Shown piece after piece: positions 1 to 12,109 of a DNA stretch of 64,000 nucleotides. Under the pieces are notes generated by a model, which did not search any database, had not been told where the DNA came from, and saw only the letters and a list, made by a program, of their open reading frames with translations. Numbering within the stretch: the first letter of the stretch is position 1; each line of letters opens with the position of its first letter. The position numbers and the translations under genes are program-made. This DNA comes from Miscanthus floridulus. Lineage: Eukaryota > Streptophyta > Magnoliopsida > Poales > Poaceae. The DNA is taken from contig NC_089587.1 of the NCBI RefSeq assembly GCF_019320115.1, positions 100,218,166-100,282,165 of the forward strand. Direction: 5' to 3'.

Positions 1-1039
1 AGTACTCTCCTCAATCAAATGCCCTTGTACTCTTTGCTTGTCATGCTTCTAGATCATCTCAAAACCAAACTTAGGTGCCTCAATTACTTATAAACATGTT
101 TCAACTTGAGGACCTTTCAATCAAAGTGACTCTAAATAAATCCAATAATTATCACTTTTCTGGCAGATTCTATACTCTTCAAAGAAAAATGCATATCTCC
201 CAAAGTACAAATTCAAATACCACGAAATTTAGTGGATATGTGCTTCACTAAGTTATCTAGCATTTGTAAAAATTTGAGCTTCATTTGTCTTCTAGGTTGC
301 TACCAGATTTTAATTCTTCCACAACTGTTACATGCTGAAAACTGCTGCATTATAGCTGATAAGATTCACTCCAAAATCGAAGCATCTCTTATCCAATTCT
401 CATGAAATTTGTACAGTATCTTATACCATAAGTCTAGAGCATGTACACTAATTTTTATACCAATAAAATAAGTTTTGTCACTCAAACATGGCTAAGATCA
501 TAGCTCACTCAGATTTTCAATATAGGACAGATTTCAATCACTTGAGCTATACTTCATCAAATGTGAATCAAACTTGAAATCAACTTGTTTGAATACTTTC
601 ACAAGACATAAATCCATTCAACCCACTTACTAAATGTCATCTTATGAACTTATCCAACATAAATCAATCCAAACTTGATTACTAAGCAATTATCCATTCA
701 ATCATCTTATAGAAAGCAACATTGTATATTTATCCAATTCAATTAACTCATATGCACCCAAATAAAATGATCAACAAGGGATATACCTTGGTTAGCTCAT
801 GATCATCCAATTAGCGAGCTTCAACTCAAATATTTGCAAGCCATCAAATATATCTAATGAATCACCAACAATTTGAATATGACACTTACATGTTGATAGC
901 ACTTGAACTTCACTCAATTTTCACTTGGCATTGGGTTAGGATTGCATTAAGCTTCAATACTTGGCTCAACATATGATGATCAATGTCAAATCAATTGAAT
1001 CAAGCCTCTAATGCCGATGGTACCTACAAACAATCATCC
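1..1039. other. AT-rich internal region of a minus-strand Copia-type element, no gene seen
   Basis: This stretch lies downstream of the gag remnant when the element is read on the minus strand. I see no protease, integrase or reverse transcriptase motif in any frame, only AT-rich sequence with scattered stops. It could be the long non-coding interior of a gag-only, non-autonomous element, or a later insertion. The other LTR of the element must lie to the left of the window. Confidence 0.4.
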
Positions 1040-3033
1040 ACTTTTTGATGGTACCTAAATAAGTTTGGGTCCTCTCAAGTTAGGAGCAACATACTTGGGC
1101 ATAGCCTTAGTATGAGTAGCAAGATGTTTTACAATTGCAACCAATGGGGTACCATTACTATCCTTCCTAAGTATAGAATCATCATCGATTAAAATAGGCT
1201 TAGAAGTGTTATCTAGGAGACATAAATATGCCATGTGTCCCCTTTTCTAGCATGAGTAACACTTTCTCTTTGATTGAGCCTTTTCTTCCTTGCTCATGTG
1301 GTGCTTCCCATTGCCTTGCCTTTCATGGATTGCTTGAGCCTTCTTCTCAAGCTTGGTAGGCCACTTAGAGGCAAAGTGTCCCGTATTTCTACACTTGAAG
1401 CATTTGATGTGAGCATAGAGTTTTTTCTCGTCTTGTGTCTTGCTCATCATCTTGGCATCTTGAGTTTGCATTTGATGCCTTACCTTTCCACCCCTTCTTG
1501 TTTTCTTTTTCTTCGTCATCAAGTCACCACCATCTTCATGATAGATCTTAACTTGCTCTTGGGGTGTCTTCTTTTGCTTAACTTGTGGTTTTGGTTGAGG
1601 CTCTTCTAGTTGCTTCACCAATTGCTTGGTTGGGCACATTGAGGTAAGATGACCTCAAGTGCGTTACTTGAAGCACTTTACATGCTTGAGCCTCTCTTCT
1701 TCTTTTATCTTCTTGAGCTTCTCAATGTTAGGGCAACCATTTGCAAGGTGTCCCGCTTCATGACACCGGTAGCACATGGTATGAGAGAGCTTTCTTTGTT
1801 GTAGCTTCTTCATCTTTCTTTCTCTCTTTCTTTTGCCCTTTGTCATCTTCTTCTTGAAGCCAAGGCCACACTTGTCACCATAGTTTTTTTGAGTCTTCAA
1901 CATGTGCTCAAAGGTGACTTTTAAGTTGTAGCACCTCCCTAACTTGTTGCTCAAATTCTTTACTTCATTTTAAGCTTATTGTTCTCCTTTAAAAGGTTAG
2001 CCTCACAAGACATAGAAGTTGAACAAGTATCTATATGCGAAGAATATGGCATAGCTAATAAATCATCACAAGAGGAGGATATATGCTTCTTGCCTACATC
2101 ACAAGGGTTAGCAACATTTTGCAATTTATCATTTGATCCATGTGATGAGCTCTTATTATTTTTAAGTTTCTTTGTAAACACATTAATAAGAGAAGCGTGT
2201 TGTTCTAATAATTCTTCATGAGATGCAAGTAGTGTCTCATGATTCAATTTTAGCTCACAATGTGAAGATTTAAGAATATCAAGTAATTTCTTATGTTCTT
2301 CACAAGAGTTCTTTAGAAATGAGTTTTCATTTTCTAATTTCATTATTTTAGCTTTCTCATTTTCTAAAGACATGGTCATGCTAGCAAGTCTACTCACAAG
2401 CTCATCATATGAATCAACATGATCAACCACATTATCATTTGATACCTTGGTGTCACCTTGTGATATGAAGCAATGTGATGTAGTTGGAGAGCTTGTAGTA
2501 GCATCACAATCATGGCTTGAGCATGAAACAACATCATAAAGATCACCACCAAGTGTGCTTGAGGTAGAATCTTCATGTGCAAGACTTGTGGCATCATCAT
2601 CAACCTTGTCAAATGATCTTGTGGTAGTATGATCATCATCATCACTTAACCATGAGGTGGAGCAATCTTTCACAATCACTGAATCGTGGTCATGCTCAAC
2701 ACACTCATGCGCCTCCTCCTTGGGCTCATCCTCATCATTAGAAACCGTCCCATATTTCTCATTGAGATAACTCTAAATCTCATGTATGGTCTTCATATCA
2801 ATGATCTCTCCAAATATGCTATCATCCAAAGATCTATACATGATGTCAATAGCTTGGGTGTCGAGATCTAGGCATTTCTCTTGTGCTTGAGTTAGATTAT
2901 TTTTATCCAACACATGAGAAAAGCCTACATCTACCATCCACCATATTTGAGGGCAAATAAACTTAAAATTGCATATCATCCAATTTTTCCACCGTGCAAA
3001 GTGTGCCATAAAAAATGTGTGGACAGTCAACAT
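1040..3033 (-). pseudogene. Broken gag of a Copia (SIRE/Maximus-like) retrotransposon
   Basis: Read on the minus strand. The N-terminal part (3033-2773) has the plant Copia gag signature: an ARWKNWM motif, then PQIWWMVDVGF, then a region ending HEI. A stop follows at the position where the family usually has Trp. The middle part (2679-1960) is Asp/Ser-rich with a coiled-coil-like Leu/Glu/Lys stretch (around MSLENEKAKIMKLENENSFL). The C-terminal part carries four CCHC zinc knuckles in a row. The first is intact (CYRCHEAGHLANGC). The second is cut by two stops, the third has Trp for its last Cys (CFKCRNTGHFASKW), and the fourth has a stop just after its second Cys. There is also a frameshift near 1957. 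Gag would form the virus-like particle; this copy cannot make a full protein. No pol follows inside the window. Family by recognition, clade inferred. Confidence 0.8.
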
Positions 3034-3088
3034 CTAGCCCATAAGTCGACATTCTCTCGGGTTGGTGAAGACCATAAATGAGAGACCT

Positions 3089-3101
3089 AGCTCTGATACC
3101 A
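3089..3101 (-). other. Primer-binding site, initiator Met-tRNA type
   Basis: The minus strand reads TGGTATCAGAGCT, the standard plant primer-binding site complementary to the 3' end of initiator Met-tRNA. It sits 2 bp inside the LTR boundary at 3104. This fixes the element's direction as minus and identifies the adjoining LTR as the 5' LTR. Confidence 0.85.
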
Positions 3102-3103
3102 CA

Positions 3104-5464
3104 TGTAGGGTTGAGATGGTAGACTAGAGAGGTGGTGAATAGTCCTTTCTAAAACTTAATCGCGCCGACTAACCGAAACAAGTGCAGAATTAAAACTATC
3201 GGTCTAACCCAGACTATACCCCTTTATCTATGTTCTCTGCCACCTTGTAAAGATCCTAATTAAGCAACTAAGGTGCCAAGCGAGCTAAAGCTCACCTATC
3301 CAATTCTAGAAGCAAGGTCACACAAACCTATGCCACTAGTATTTTGCACACCAAGGAGCTCCTACACAATTCTAGTAAGCAAAAGCATAAAGCTTCTAAG
3401 CTCACTAGCAATGCTCAATAACATGGCAACCAATGCCAAATTAGAGAGCACAAATACTTAGCTACACAAACTAAGCAATGTGACTAACAAGGTTACACAA
3501 ACCAAATTAGCCACACAAGGGAGCTACTTCTATGCTACACAAGCAAGAAGGTAACTAGTGAGTTACACAAGCTAATTAATTACAAGAGCATCTACACAAA
3601 CATAATGTAAATGAAGTAAATATAAGCTTGTGTAACAAGGATGCAAACCAACGGGAATACAAGGATGACACGATGATTTTTATTCTGAGGTTCACGTGCT
3701 TGCTAACATGCTAGTCCCCGTTGAGACAAGCTCCAAGGTTTCCATCGGTCCTCTTGCTAGTGGTGACCCGTAAGTCATACTCTCCCACATGGAGTGCTTA
3801 CCACAAGTTCTAGCACTTGACCCATCCAGACCACTTGTCGCCCTTCGCATCTCGCTCTACTAGAGTTGCTCTTCGTGACTCCCACGGGTTGAGCACAATC
3901 CCCCTCACAATCACTTCTCTAGAGAACCGCATAATCTTTTTTACGTGCTTCAATGGAGACCACCACCAAACCATCTAGGAGGTGGCAACCTCTAAGAGTA
4001 ACAAGCACCACTGGCTTGCAACTCGATCACCTAGTGCCACTCAATACAACCTCACAATGTAATCGCACTAGAATCACTCACTCACTCGATCGGATGAACA
4101 CTATCAGGCTCAAGTGAGTTAGAGGGCTCCCAAGCACACCTACACAAGCCACCAAGGCTCAAGGGTGCTTAGATCTTGGCCAAAGGCCGACCAACACTTC
4201 TATTTATAGCCCCACAGGCTAAAATAGCCGTTACCCCTTCATTGGGAAAATTTTGGGATGATCGGACGCGCCGGTCAGATCGACCGGATGCACCCTGCTA
4301 GCGTCCGGTCAACGGATGGCTACCACATCATCCCTAGCTTCAAATGCTAAGCACCCAATCTCAACAATTAAGTTGCGACTAGACGCACTGCTCAAAGTGA
4401 CCGGATGATCTATCACTGGAGTCCGGTCGTTTCTAGTAAGGAACCAGAGCCAGGTTTTTTTTCACCAGACGCATCTGGTCCACCATGACTAGATGCACCG
4501 GTGTGTCCACTCCTCCTCTTCTTCTCTGCGCGCCACCACATTAGTAAGACCAGACGCTGAACAGTGTTTAGCCAGAGTCTGGTCACTTTTCTTCTTCGAG
4601 TCCGGTCATAGGGCAAATCGAGCCCGAGAGCACCACCTTCTTTTATAATTGACCGAATGCTGTAACCCTAAGTTCGATCACTTCGAACTCAACGTCTGGT
4701 CACTATTTGACAGTGAAAAACACTTCCTTCAATTCACCAACTTCTCCTTTGCAAATATGCCAACACCACCAAGTGTACAACACCTTGTGTATGTGTGTTA
4801 GCTTTTCACAAACAATTTTCAAGGAGTTAACCACTCAACTTGCCACGCCACTCGATCCTAGCAACGATGTAAAGTTAGATCATTTGAGTGGCACTAGATG
4901 ACTGATATGCAAACAAGTTTGCCCCTCTTGATAGTACAGTCATCTATCCTAAACCCGATCATCAACTTCTCTAAACACCTATGACCGGTGAAATGAAATG
5001 CCCTAGGTTATACCTTTGCCTTGCGCATTTCATTCCATCTCCTTCAATGTCGATGCAACACATGCACCAACACGATCAACAATGATATGATCCACTTCAT
5101 ATCATCACGTGATCATATTGGTTCATCGATCTTGACTTCACTTGCTCTTCACTGTTGCCTCGGTCCATCGGCGCCAAGTCATCACTTAGCTTGCCCTTCA
5201 CACTTGCAACCGGTCCGTCGAGTCAAGTCATGTCTTGATCTTCTCCACCTTGATCACATGACTCAATGTCATGTCTCATGTGCAATGAGCTCCTTCATCA
5301 TCACATGTGTGAGCTTTGCAACATCTCCAAGCCATTTCCACCTCTATGGCATATGTTGCTCACACACATGTACCTGTGGACTAATCACATGTGTATCTCA
5401 CATAAACACAATTAGTCCACCTAGGGTTGTCACTCAATTACCAAAACCAAATAAGGACCTTTCA
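3104..5464 (-). repeat. 5' LTR (family A) of the minus-strand Copia element
   Basis: On the plus strand it starts TGTAGGG next to the primer-binding site and ends GGACCTTTCA, so on its own strand it runs TGAAAGG...CCTACA, about 2.36 kb. Both ends recur in the LTR at 46384-52497, which confirms the limits. It holds many imperfect copies of GACCGGACGC and its complement between about 4260 and 4700. A minus-strand TATA box lies at 4200-4209. Its sequence gives the unoccupied version of two sites that are filled in the second copy (near 5181 and 5250). Confidence 0.85.
4200..4209 (-). promoter_or_regulatory. TATA box of LTR family A
   Basis: The minus strand reads CTATAAATAG in the middle of the LTR, where a retrotransposon promoter is expected. 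The second family-A LTR has a close match (TTATAAATAAAG, minus strand, near 47468). Confidence 0.5.
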
Positions 5465-6107
5465 CCTGCCTCGTGCTAGCCCACCTTGACTGCCTCCTCC
5501 TGCGCCACCCTCCGTCGACTGCTTCTCGCCGGGCCACACCACTGCCCTGCTGTCACTTGCTTGCACCGCAGCCCTGCTCGCTTTGGTTGTCGTCTGTTGG
5601 AGCTACCGCCGCTTGCTTGAGCCACGCCCCTGCTCACTCTTGCCATCATTTCTATTATAGGCGTGTCCTTCTTGTTCAACAGATGTAGCGGTAGGGAATT
5701 AGGAGCGGCTTGCCAAATCCTGGCCGATGGCGACCAATGGTCATGGGGGCGAGGCCGCTGCAGCAGTGCAGCAGTAGGCCACACCCACGAGGGGCCTCAG
5801 CTCATGCTACAACGGCCATGGCCTCCTAGCCACATGAGCCTATGGCATGATGGAGAGCAGACCAGTGGCGTCCTAGGGTGTTCTAGCGTTAGTGGCAAAC
5901 AGAGAGCGACGCATGTGTGGGGAGATGGGGAAGGCGAGGGAGTAGCCAGTTAGGGTGGAGGAGGCTTGGAGGAGCAAGCTCTTGGTGGTGCACTGGCTAC
6001 GACTGGTGGCGACGTTTGTTGGCCCCTGACGCCACCTAGCTCGGCGAGCTTACGCCATGCGTGGAGGACGACACGGCAGAGGCGACAGTGGGGCTGATTT
6101 GGCACTG
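5465..6107. other. GC-rich spacer with no recognised gene
   Basis: It lies between the Copia LTR and the HIR fragment. Several short open frames occur in all six frames, which is usual for GC-rich grass DNA, and none resembles a family I know. It may be transposon DNA that carried the HIR fragment here. Confidence 0.3.
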
Positions 6108-6439
6108 CGGCTAAGAAGATACTCTAGATCAAGAAAGCCGAAGGAGAGGCGGAATCCAAGTGCCTGGCTGGCTAGCGTGGGTATTGCAAGGCAGCGTCAG
6201 GCCATTGTGGATGGGTTGAGGGACAGTGTGCTCACCTTCTCAAAGAAGGTTCCATGCACCACATCCAAGGGTATCAAGGACATGGTCCTAGTCACCCAGT
6301 AGTCCAGTACTTCGACACCATGAAGGAGATTGGGGCCTCCTCCAAGTCCTCTTTAGTGTTAATCCCCCATGGTCCTAGAGCTGTCAAGGATGTAGCGGCA
6401 CAGATAAGAGATGGCCTCCTGCAAGCTAATCTGCAATGA
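6108..6439 (+). pseudogene. Fragment of a hypersensitive-induced reaction (HIR/prohibitin-domain) gene
   Basis: Conceptual translation matches the C-terminal part of plant HIR proteins, membrane-associated SPFH/prohibitin-domain proteins linked to cell-death responses. Recognisable blocks are [47 protein letters not shown] and [11 protein letters not shown], ending in TGA at 6437-6439. Three lesions disable it. A TAG at 6125-6127 stands where the family has Gln. A 4-bp insertion sits at about 6173-6176. An 8-bp insertion at 6300-6307, probably a tandem duplication of the neighbouring CCAGTA sequence, shifts frame between the VTQ and YFD blocks. The homology starts abruptly at about 6108, so the first two thirds of the gene are absent. 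It is a captured or stranded 3' piece, not a working gene. Confidence 0.85.
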
Positions 6440-7369
6440 GAGGATCCTTAGAAAAAAGGGATAGATTTTGATTCGCAAAGCAGTACCGAGGGCATCGGTC
6501 CTATGGTGCTATAAAATTTCTAATATAAAGCAAAACTTGCTTGGTTTGTAAAAGCATAGTAAGCTTTACTGTACTTGTGAGTGAGCCTGGGTATCCAAAC
6601 CCGTCTGCTATTTGGTGATCTTCTATGCTGTATGTGGATAATCCTTTGGGTCAGACGTCCGAGTAGGCATCTTAGAATCTCATTTGCGGCATATTTCACT
6701 TTGATTCGGTCTAGGCCGTTGCAACAAAGTTGTCATTCCCCCTAAGCTCTATGACTTTTATTAAGGGGTCAGGGTCATTTACGCTTTAGATTAGCGGTTA
6801 ATTAAGCCCCAAGTTGACACTGTCAAACGAATGCCAAAGCCACAGGACTAGGGAGTGGCATGGGAGGAAAATGCAACTTTCAGCAAGGTACTCTAGCCAG
6901 AGGGCAGTTTTGACTTTTCGCAGCTCCATTTGACATCGTTAGTAGCAGATGTCGACGGAATGGCATGGACGACAAAAAAAGTTTTGAGCAGTGGCATCTA
7001 TGACCGCTCAAACTTTTTAGTGGCTTATAGGCAATTGTAATATTTTATAATGGCATATAGGTAAAAGCCTCAACTCTAGAATCTAGAGGAGTGTGTGTTT
7101 TGTGCATGTGTGTGCGCGCGCAGTGCAGGGCAAAGAGCAAAAGAAGCCCACTGAGCTCTGCTTGCTCAGGAAGATGGGCCCATTAGCAATAGCTTAGCCT
7201 AGACCAGTGACATGTAGTGCTCGTCTACTCACAGCAACATACTAGGCTTGGTAGCTTGGCTTGGCCTAGAACAGAGACATGATGGTTCTTTAATTTATAT
7301 AAAAAAACAAATGTGAGGGGGACACAATGATGTATATGCTCTACTATTTTTTAGAAAATAAAAACAGTA
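6440..7369. other. Non-coding stretch after the HIR fragment
   Basis: The first few hundred bases may be the old 3' untranslated region of the HIR donor gene. The rest is AT-rich with no ORF of interest, and a short TG/CG run occurs near 7105-7130. Nothing else is recognised. Confidence 0.3.
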
Positions 7370-8450
7370 GTGCTTGGCCACGGCTGTCCGTCCCATCCGA
7401 ACGCTGCGCTTCACTTTGCTCATTGTTCTAGCCTTCTCTCACCGTGCCCTCCACCTTGTGCCGCTCGCTCCTCTCTCCCACCCGTTGCGCGCCCCACTCG
7501 CACCTCGCTCCTCTCTCCCACCCGTCGTGCGCCCCACTCACAACTCGCTTCTCTCCCCCGCCCGTTGCGTGCCCCACCCACACCTCGCTCCTCGCTTTGG
7601 CCTTGCGTCGCACCGTTTGCTCCCTCTCGTAGCACGCGTCACCTGCCCGCCCATACCAAGGGTGGTGCTACTGGTGCTGGTGGTGTTCGTGCGCTGCCGC
7701 TCGCCGTCGGATCCCACTCCAACGACCGGAATCGAATGGCCCCGACCTTCCTCTCCCCGAAGTTGCAAGTGTATGTTGCAAGTGTTTTAGATATTTTAGA
7801 GATATGTTACTATTGTTACATATGCATGTTGCAAAAGTATATCGGTATATTGCACATGTTGCATATTTTGCAAGTTTTTTCAGAGGTATGTTGCAAACGT
7901 TTTGAAAAAAAATGTTTCATCTATTTTAAACGTATATTGCAGCAAGTGTTTTATCTGGATGTTGCATATGTTTCACACACATTTGTAAGTGTTTTATCAG
8001 GATATTGTAATGTTTCACACACATCTTGCAAAGTGTTTTATCTGGATGTTGCATACGTTTCACACATATGTTGCAAGTGCTTTATCAGGATGTTGTATAT
8101 ATTTCACACATATGTTGCAACAATATGTTTCAAATGTTTTATCTGTGTCAGACGTATGTTGCATCTAAATGCTTCACGGGGGCACGGGGAGTGATGAGCA
8201 CACGCCCCGGGCGTTGGGGGATGGGGCGCGATGAGCTAGGGACCGACAGGTGTGGGCGCAGCGAACTAGGGACCAATGAAGGAGCGAGGCGCGGTGATAG
8301 GGGCATAGGTGCACGTGCGAGGCAGGGGCATGGTGAACAGGGGTTGGTGGCACGACCGTTTGGACGCGATGAGCGGTGGGCGCAGCGTCGACGATGGGGT
8401 GCACGTGCGAATCAGAGTGAGGCGGACTACTAGTTCCTATATGAACAATA
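7370..8450 (+). mobile_element. Transposon-like segment: GC-rich start, GTTGCA/GTTTCA array, GC-rich end
   Basis: A GC-rich part (7370-7750) is followed by a dense array of GTTGCA, AAGTGTTT and TTTCACACATATG motifs (7763-8175), then another GC-rich part ending near GGACTACTAGTTCC at about 8440. The same array type occurs at 12110-12250, 52605-52975 and, inverted, at 56965-57345. The last two lie in elements whose ends look Mutator-like, so this may be a relative. I could not define terminal repeats or a target duplication here, and no protein is supported. Confidence 0.45.
7467..7586 (+). repeat. Minisatellite, 40-bp unit, three copies
   Basis: Three exact-length 40-bp units run 7467-7506, 7507-7546 and 7547-7586. 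Each starts GCTCCTCTC or GCTTCTCTC and ends CACCTC or CAACTC, with a few substitutions. A partial unit follows. Because 40 is not a multiple of three, the open frames across it are by-products of high GC rather than a conserved protein. Confidence 0.85.
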
Positions 8451-8629
8451 TCCCAAATAGTTTTCACGTGGTAGCAATAAAAAGAAGTGTTTAATTGATT
8501 CATTGCAAGCATAGAAATAATAATTTTAGCTACTGGTCTAATTTATTTTAATTACATATCCTTCGTTAATATGCTCTAACTCACTTACATATATATATTT
8601 TCTAAAAGTGCACATACCTATTTTTGGTA

Positions 8630-9085
8630 CTTCCTTAGTCCCGAAGTACAAGATATCTAACATAATTTTAAAACCAAATAAAGAGTTGATAAAGACTAAC
8701 TGTTCGGCTGATGGTTTTTGTGGCTGACAAGCCGGCTGATGTTGATGGTTTTTTATAACTGTTCAGCTGATGATTTTTGCGGCTGATAAGCTGGCTGATG
8801 CTATTTTGTTGTGAGAGAAAAATATTATACCAAGGCTGATAAGCCGGGCTAATAAGTTCAACCGATCCCTCTCACTAATTAGTTAGTCTAACCTGCTTAA
8901 CGTATACTATAATTTAAAAAGGCTGATATCCATGTTATTGTTTCGGCTAGAATCATTTTAGACTTGATGTTGTTTAAAAGACATGGATGTTCTTGAAAGA
9001 CAAATACGAATGGATAAGTTTGAATAACCCATAATATTTTGGGATAAATTTTAAACCTTCAATTATATTTCAAGACGGAAGGAGT
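8630..9085. mobile_element. Stowaway-like MITE interrupted by a second MITE
   Basis: The left end (TACTTCCTTAGTCCCGAAG) and the reverse complement of the right end (TACTCCTTCCGTCTTGAAA) are similar, in Stowaway style. In the middle sits a second small element rich in GGCTGATAAGCCGG (about 8700-8880). The same nested pair recurs in copy 2 at about 12713-13169. Confidence 0.55.
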
Positions 9086-10066
9086 ACTTAAAAAATACAT
9101 ATCCTTTGAGCCTGCTATCAATTTGCATAAGGTAAGGCAGATTGTTTTGTCTGCACCATTTTTGAGTTGTTTCCAAACTTCACCATTTGTTGGCGAAGTT
9201 AGTGTGATGGAACAAAGGGTTAGAGCTAAAAAAAATTACATCTGTTTCGAGGATCATTAACATATGCGAAACTTCGAATATGAAAATTACAAAAGAGTCT
9301 TCGCTTAAAACAGATACAACCATGACACACTCCATCCTAGACTATAATTAACTTTGATTTTATTCTAAATCATTTACTTCTTGTTGGACATTCCGACATT
9401 GCATGCTTACCAACTGGTGTTGGACAAAGCAGGCACGGGACTTCAGCGGCTCCGATGAGCATCTTCGTTTTACAGGTTAGTGGTAATCAAAGTCCTAATC
9501 AAGTACTAAGCACGGATTAGATATTCACATGTTAGGCGAATGGATAAGTTTGAATAAGCCCTAATACCTTGGGCTAAATTTTAAACCTTCGATTATATTT
9601 CAAGACGGAAGGAGTACTTAAAAAAATACATATCCTTCGAGTCTGCTATCAATTTGAATAAAGTAAGGCAGATTGTTTTGTCTGCACCATTTTTGAGTTG
9701 TTTCCAAACTTCACCATTTGTTGGCGAAGTTAGTGTGATGGAACAAAGGGTTAGAGCTGAAAAAAAATTACATCTGTTTCGAGGATCATTAACATATGCG
9801 AAACTTTGAATATGAAAATTACAAAAGAGTCTTCGCTTAAAACAGATACAACCACGACACCCTCCATCCTAGACTATAATTAACTTTGATTTTATTCTAA
9901 ATCGTTTACTTCTTGTTGGACATTTCGACATTGCATGCTTACCAACTGGTGTTGGACAAAGCAGGCATGGGACTTCAGTGGCTCCGATGAGCATCTTCGT
10001 TTTACAGGTCAGTGGTAATCAAAGTCCCAATCAAGTACTAAGCACGGATTAGATATTCACGTGTTA
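9009..10066 (+). repeat. Internal tandem duplication, 529-bp unit, two copies
   Basis: Units 9009-9537 and 9538-10066 both start AATGGATAAGTTTGAATAA and match along their whole length with few differences. The second 4-kb copy has only one such unit (from about 13093), so this duplication followed, or was lost after, the larger one. Confidence 0.9.
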
Positions 10067-12109
10067 GGTGAATCTAAGATCCTTAATTAAGATTAGTTAT
10101 TAGAACCGGGTGATGAATCCATGATCTCAATAAGAAGATTCGCTGAGCAATGACATTCAGAACCATTCATCCTGTGAATAATGTGTATAATATTGAATCT
10201 GTCTACCCAGAAATCGGTTGTTGGATTAACAAGCTAACAAAATCCGGTTGTTCTAGCACCATCTAACAATCGGATTTCCTGAACTTCAGATCAAAATCCA
10301 ATGGTCGAAATAATTAAGAGTAAAATCTAATAATCACACTAATAATCACCACTCAGAATACACACAATTCAGCACACATAGTGACAACCGAAATACACAA
10401 CCTCAGATCAAATCTGAGGGTCCAAATAATTGACACTAAAATCTAATTATCACAATAATAATGACCACTTACACTACACAGAGTTCAGCACACATGCTAC
10501 TTAAAATCTCAAGTGCCAAACTTACACTAAATATTCAAATAACAGATTACATCAACAAAGATATAAATTTACATCACTCTGATAAGAAATTTACATTGAA
10601 CGAATCATTGTAAATATAGTAATATGACACTATAAATACAATATAAAGACAATGTAAATGCAACAATGGTGCACAATATATAGTTAGCACTAGCTATGCT
10701 GCAATAACACAACAAGCAGAGTGTTGAACATAAATCAATGAATCAAACCAAAAAACATGAACCAAACAACAAAGAATACTAAAAAACAAGAGAACATCCA
10801 GCAGAACACTGAAAAACAGAAGCAAATTGATGCGTAAAGAGCAAAAACAGAATGAGCAAACCTTACAGCATGACGGAATCACCTCTAAACAGTGCAAAAT
10901 GACACGGGGGCGATAACGATGCGAAAATGAAACAACAAAAACCAGGGGTGACTCCCAATTTTGAAGAGCAGAACTAAGATTACACCATGCACCTCAAAGG
11001 AAAATAGCAACCAAAACAAAACCAATTAAAATATAAATGGGGGATTGAAAAATTACATCTTGAAAGGAACTATCACCAAACTTGCACAGCCACTACAATG
11101 CACTGCAACAGCTGACCAAAAACTAATCTAGTACTCGAGAAAAAGAACACTACAGCAACCCCAACTTACATCACCCGTCAAGAAAATTACAATGAAGTGT
11201 CTACTGTAAATATATTAATAGTAAATTGTAAATTCAGTAAAAACTGAATGTAATTCCAATCATATGTCACTGATTTGGTCTATTGACTAGATGAACAGAG
11301 CACACAGCCACAGCCTTACACAAAATCTAAAAATGTCAATGAATATTTTCTGAGATAAATTGATTTTTGAAATAAATAAAGGAATTCAAAAACACATATG
11401 TCAAATTCTTCAGAAAAAAACCCAAATGTTTTCTATGGAAGGCAGATAACAAAGAGAAATATGGCGACATACTTCACAAATTTAAACCAAATATCTACAG
11501 GAAAAACAATATTTTCCAAATATTTTCTATGCAATGCAGATAATAGAAACAAAAAATTACGATGCTACTGATCGAGATACAGAGCAACATTGCAAACAAT
11601 TAAGAAACATGCAGTGTCCGTACCAAAAAACAGCAAGACAAACACAAATATGACTAAGGGGTAGTTCATCACAAAAACTTCAGAGTATGGTGGATAGAAT
11701 TGGGCATACTTGCCTTTAATATAACAGTCTGAAGATACCTCAACAGGTAGTTCTCTAGGGTAAGAGCAATGGTCATGTCCAGCTTGCTCTGCTAGTCGAC
11801 AGCCATCCCATAGTGGCTCATGGAGCAAAGCATCACTTCATACGTAATGTGGCAACGGTTCCTCACATCAAGAGTAAGCTGCAAGTCAGGTCACTTGAAT
11901 GGTTTTACATATGTCAAATTCTTCAGGAAAAATACACAAATGTTTTCTATGGAAGACAGATATCAAAGAGAAATATGGCACATACTTCACAAATCTAAAA
12001 CAAATTTGTACAGAAACACCAATAATTTTCAAATATTTTCTATGCAATGCAGATAACAAAAGAAATATTCCACATTGTTCACAAAAGGAGAGGCATCTAG
12101 TGTTTCATA

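Larger units (their letters stand above)
8028..12105 (+). repeat. Tandem duplication, copy 1 (about 4.08 kb)
   Basis: This block is repeated almost base for base at 12110-15707. Both copies start GCAAAGTGTTTTATCT and end GGCATCTAGTGTTT, and only four bases (CATA) separate them. Copy 1 is longer because it holds an extra 529-bp internal duplication (9009-10066), and it lacks the 48-bp hairpin present in copy 2. The contents are non-coding: part of the GTTGCA array, a nested MITE pair, and AT-rich repeats that recur down to about 17 kb. Short minus-strand ORFs (for example around 10694-10897 and 11565-11828) recur in copy 2 but look like chance frames. Confidence 0.9.

Noticed and set aside
5021..5479. 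152-codon frame rich in Cys, His and Ser
   Set aside because: It lies wholly inside LTR A and is not kept open in the second copy of that LTR.
7763..8175. Regularly spaced short repeats resembling a CRISPR array
   Set aside because: Spacing is irregular, the repeats are short and variable, there are no cas genes, and the DNA is plant nuclear.
8174..8512. 112-codon minus-strand frame repeated at 12257-12595
   Set aside because: The repetition comes from the 4-kb tandem duplication, not from protein conservation; the content is His/Pro/Ser-rich chance coding in a GC-rich patch.
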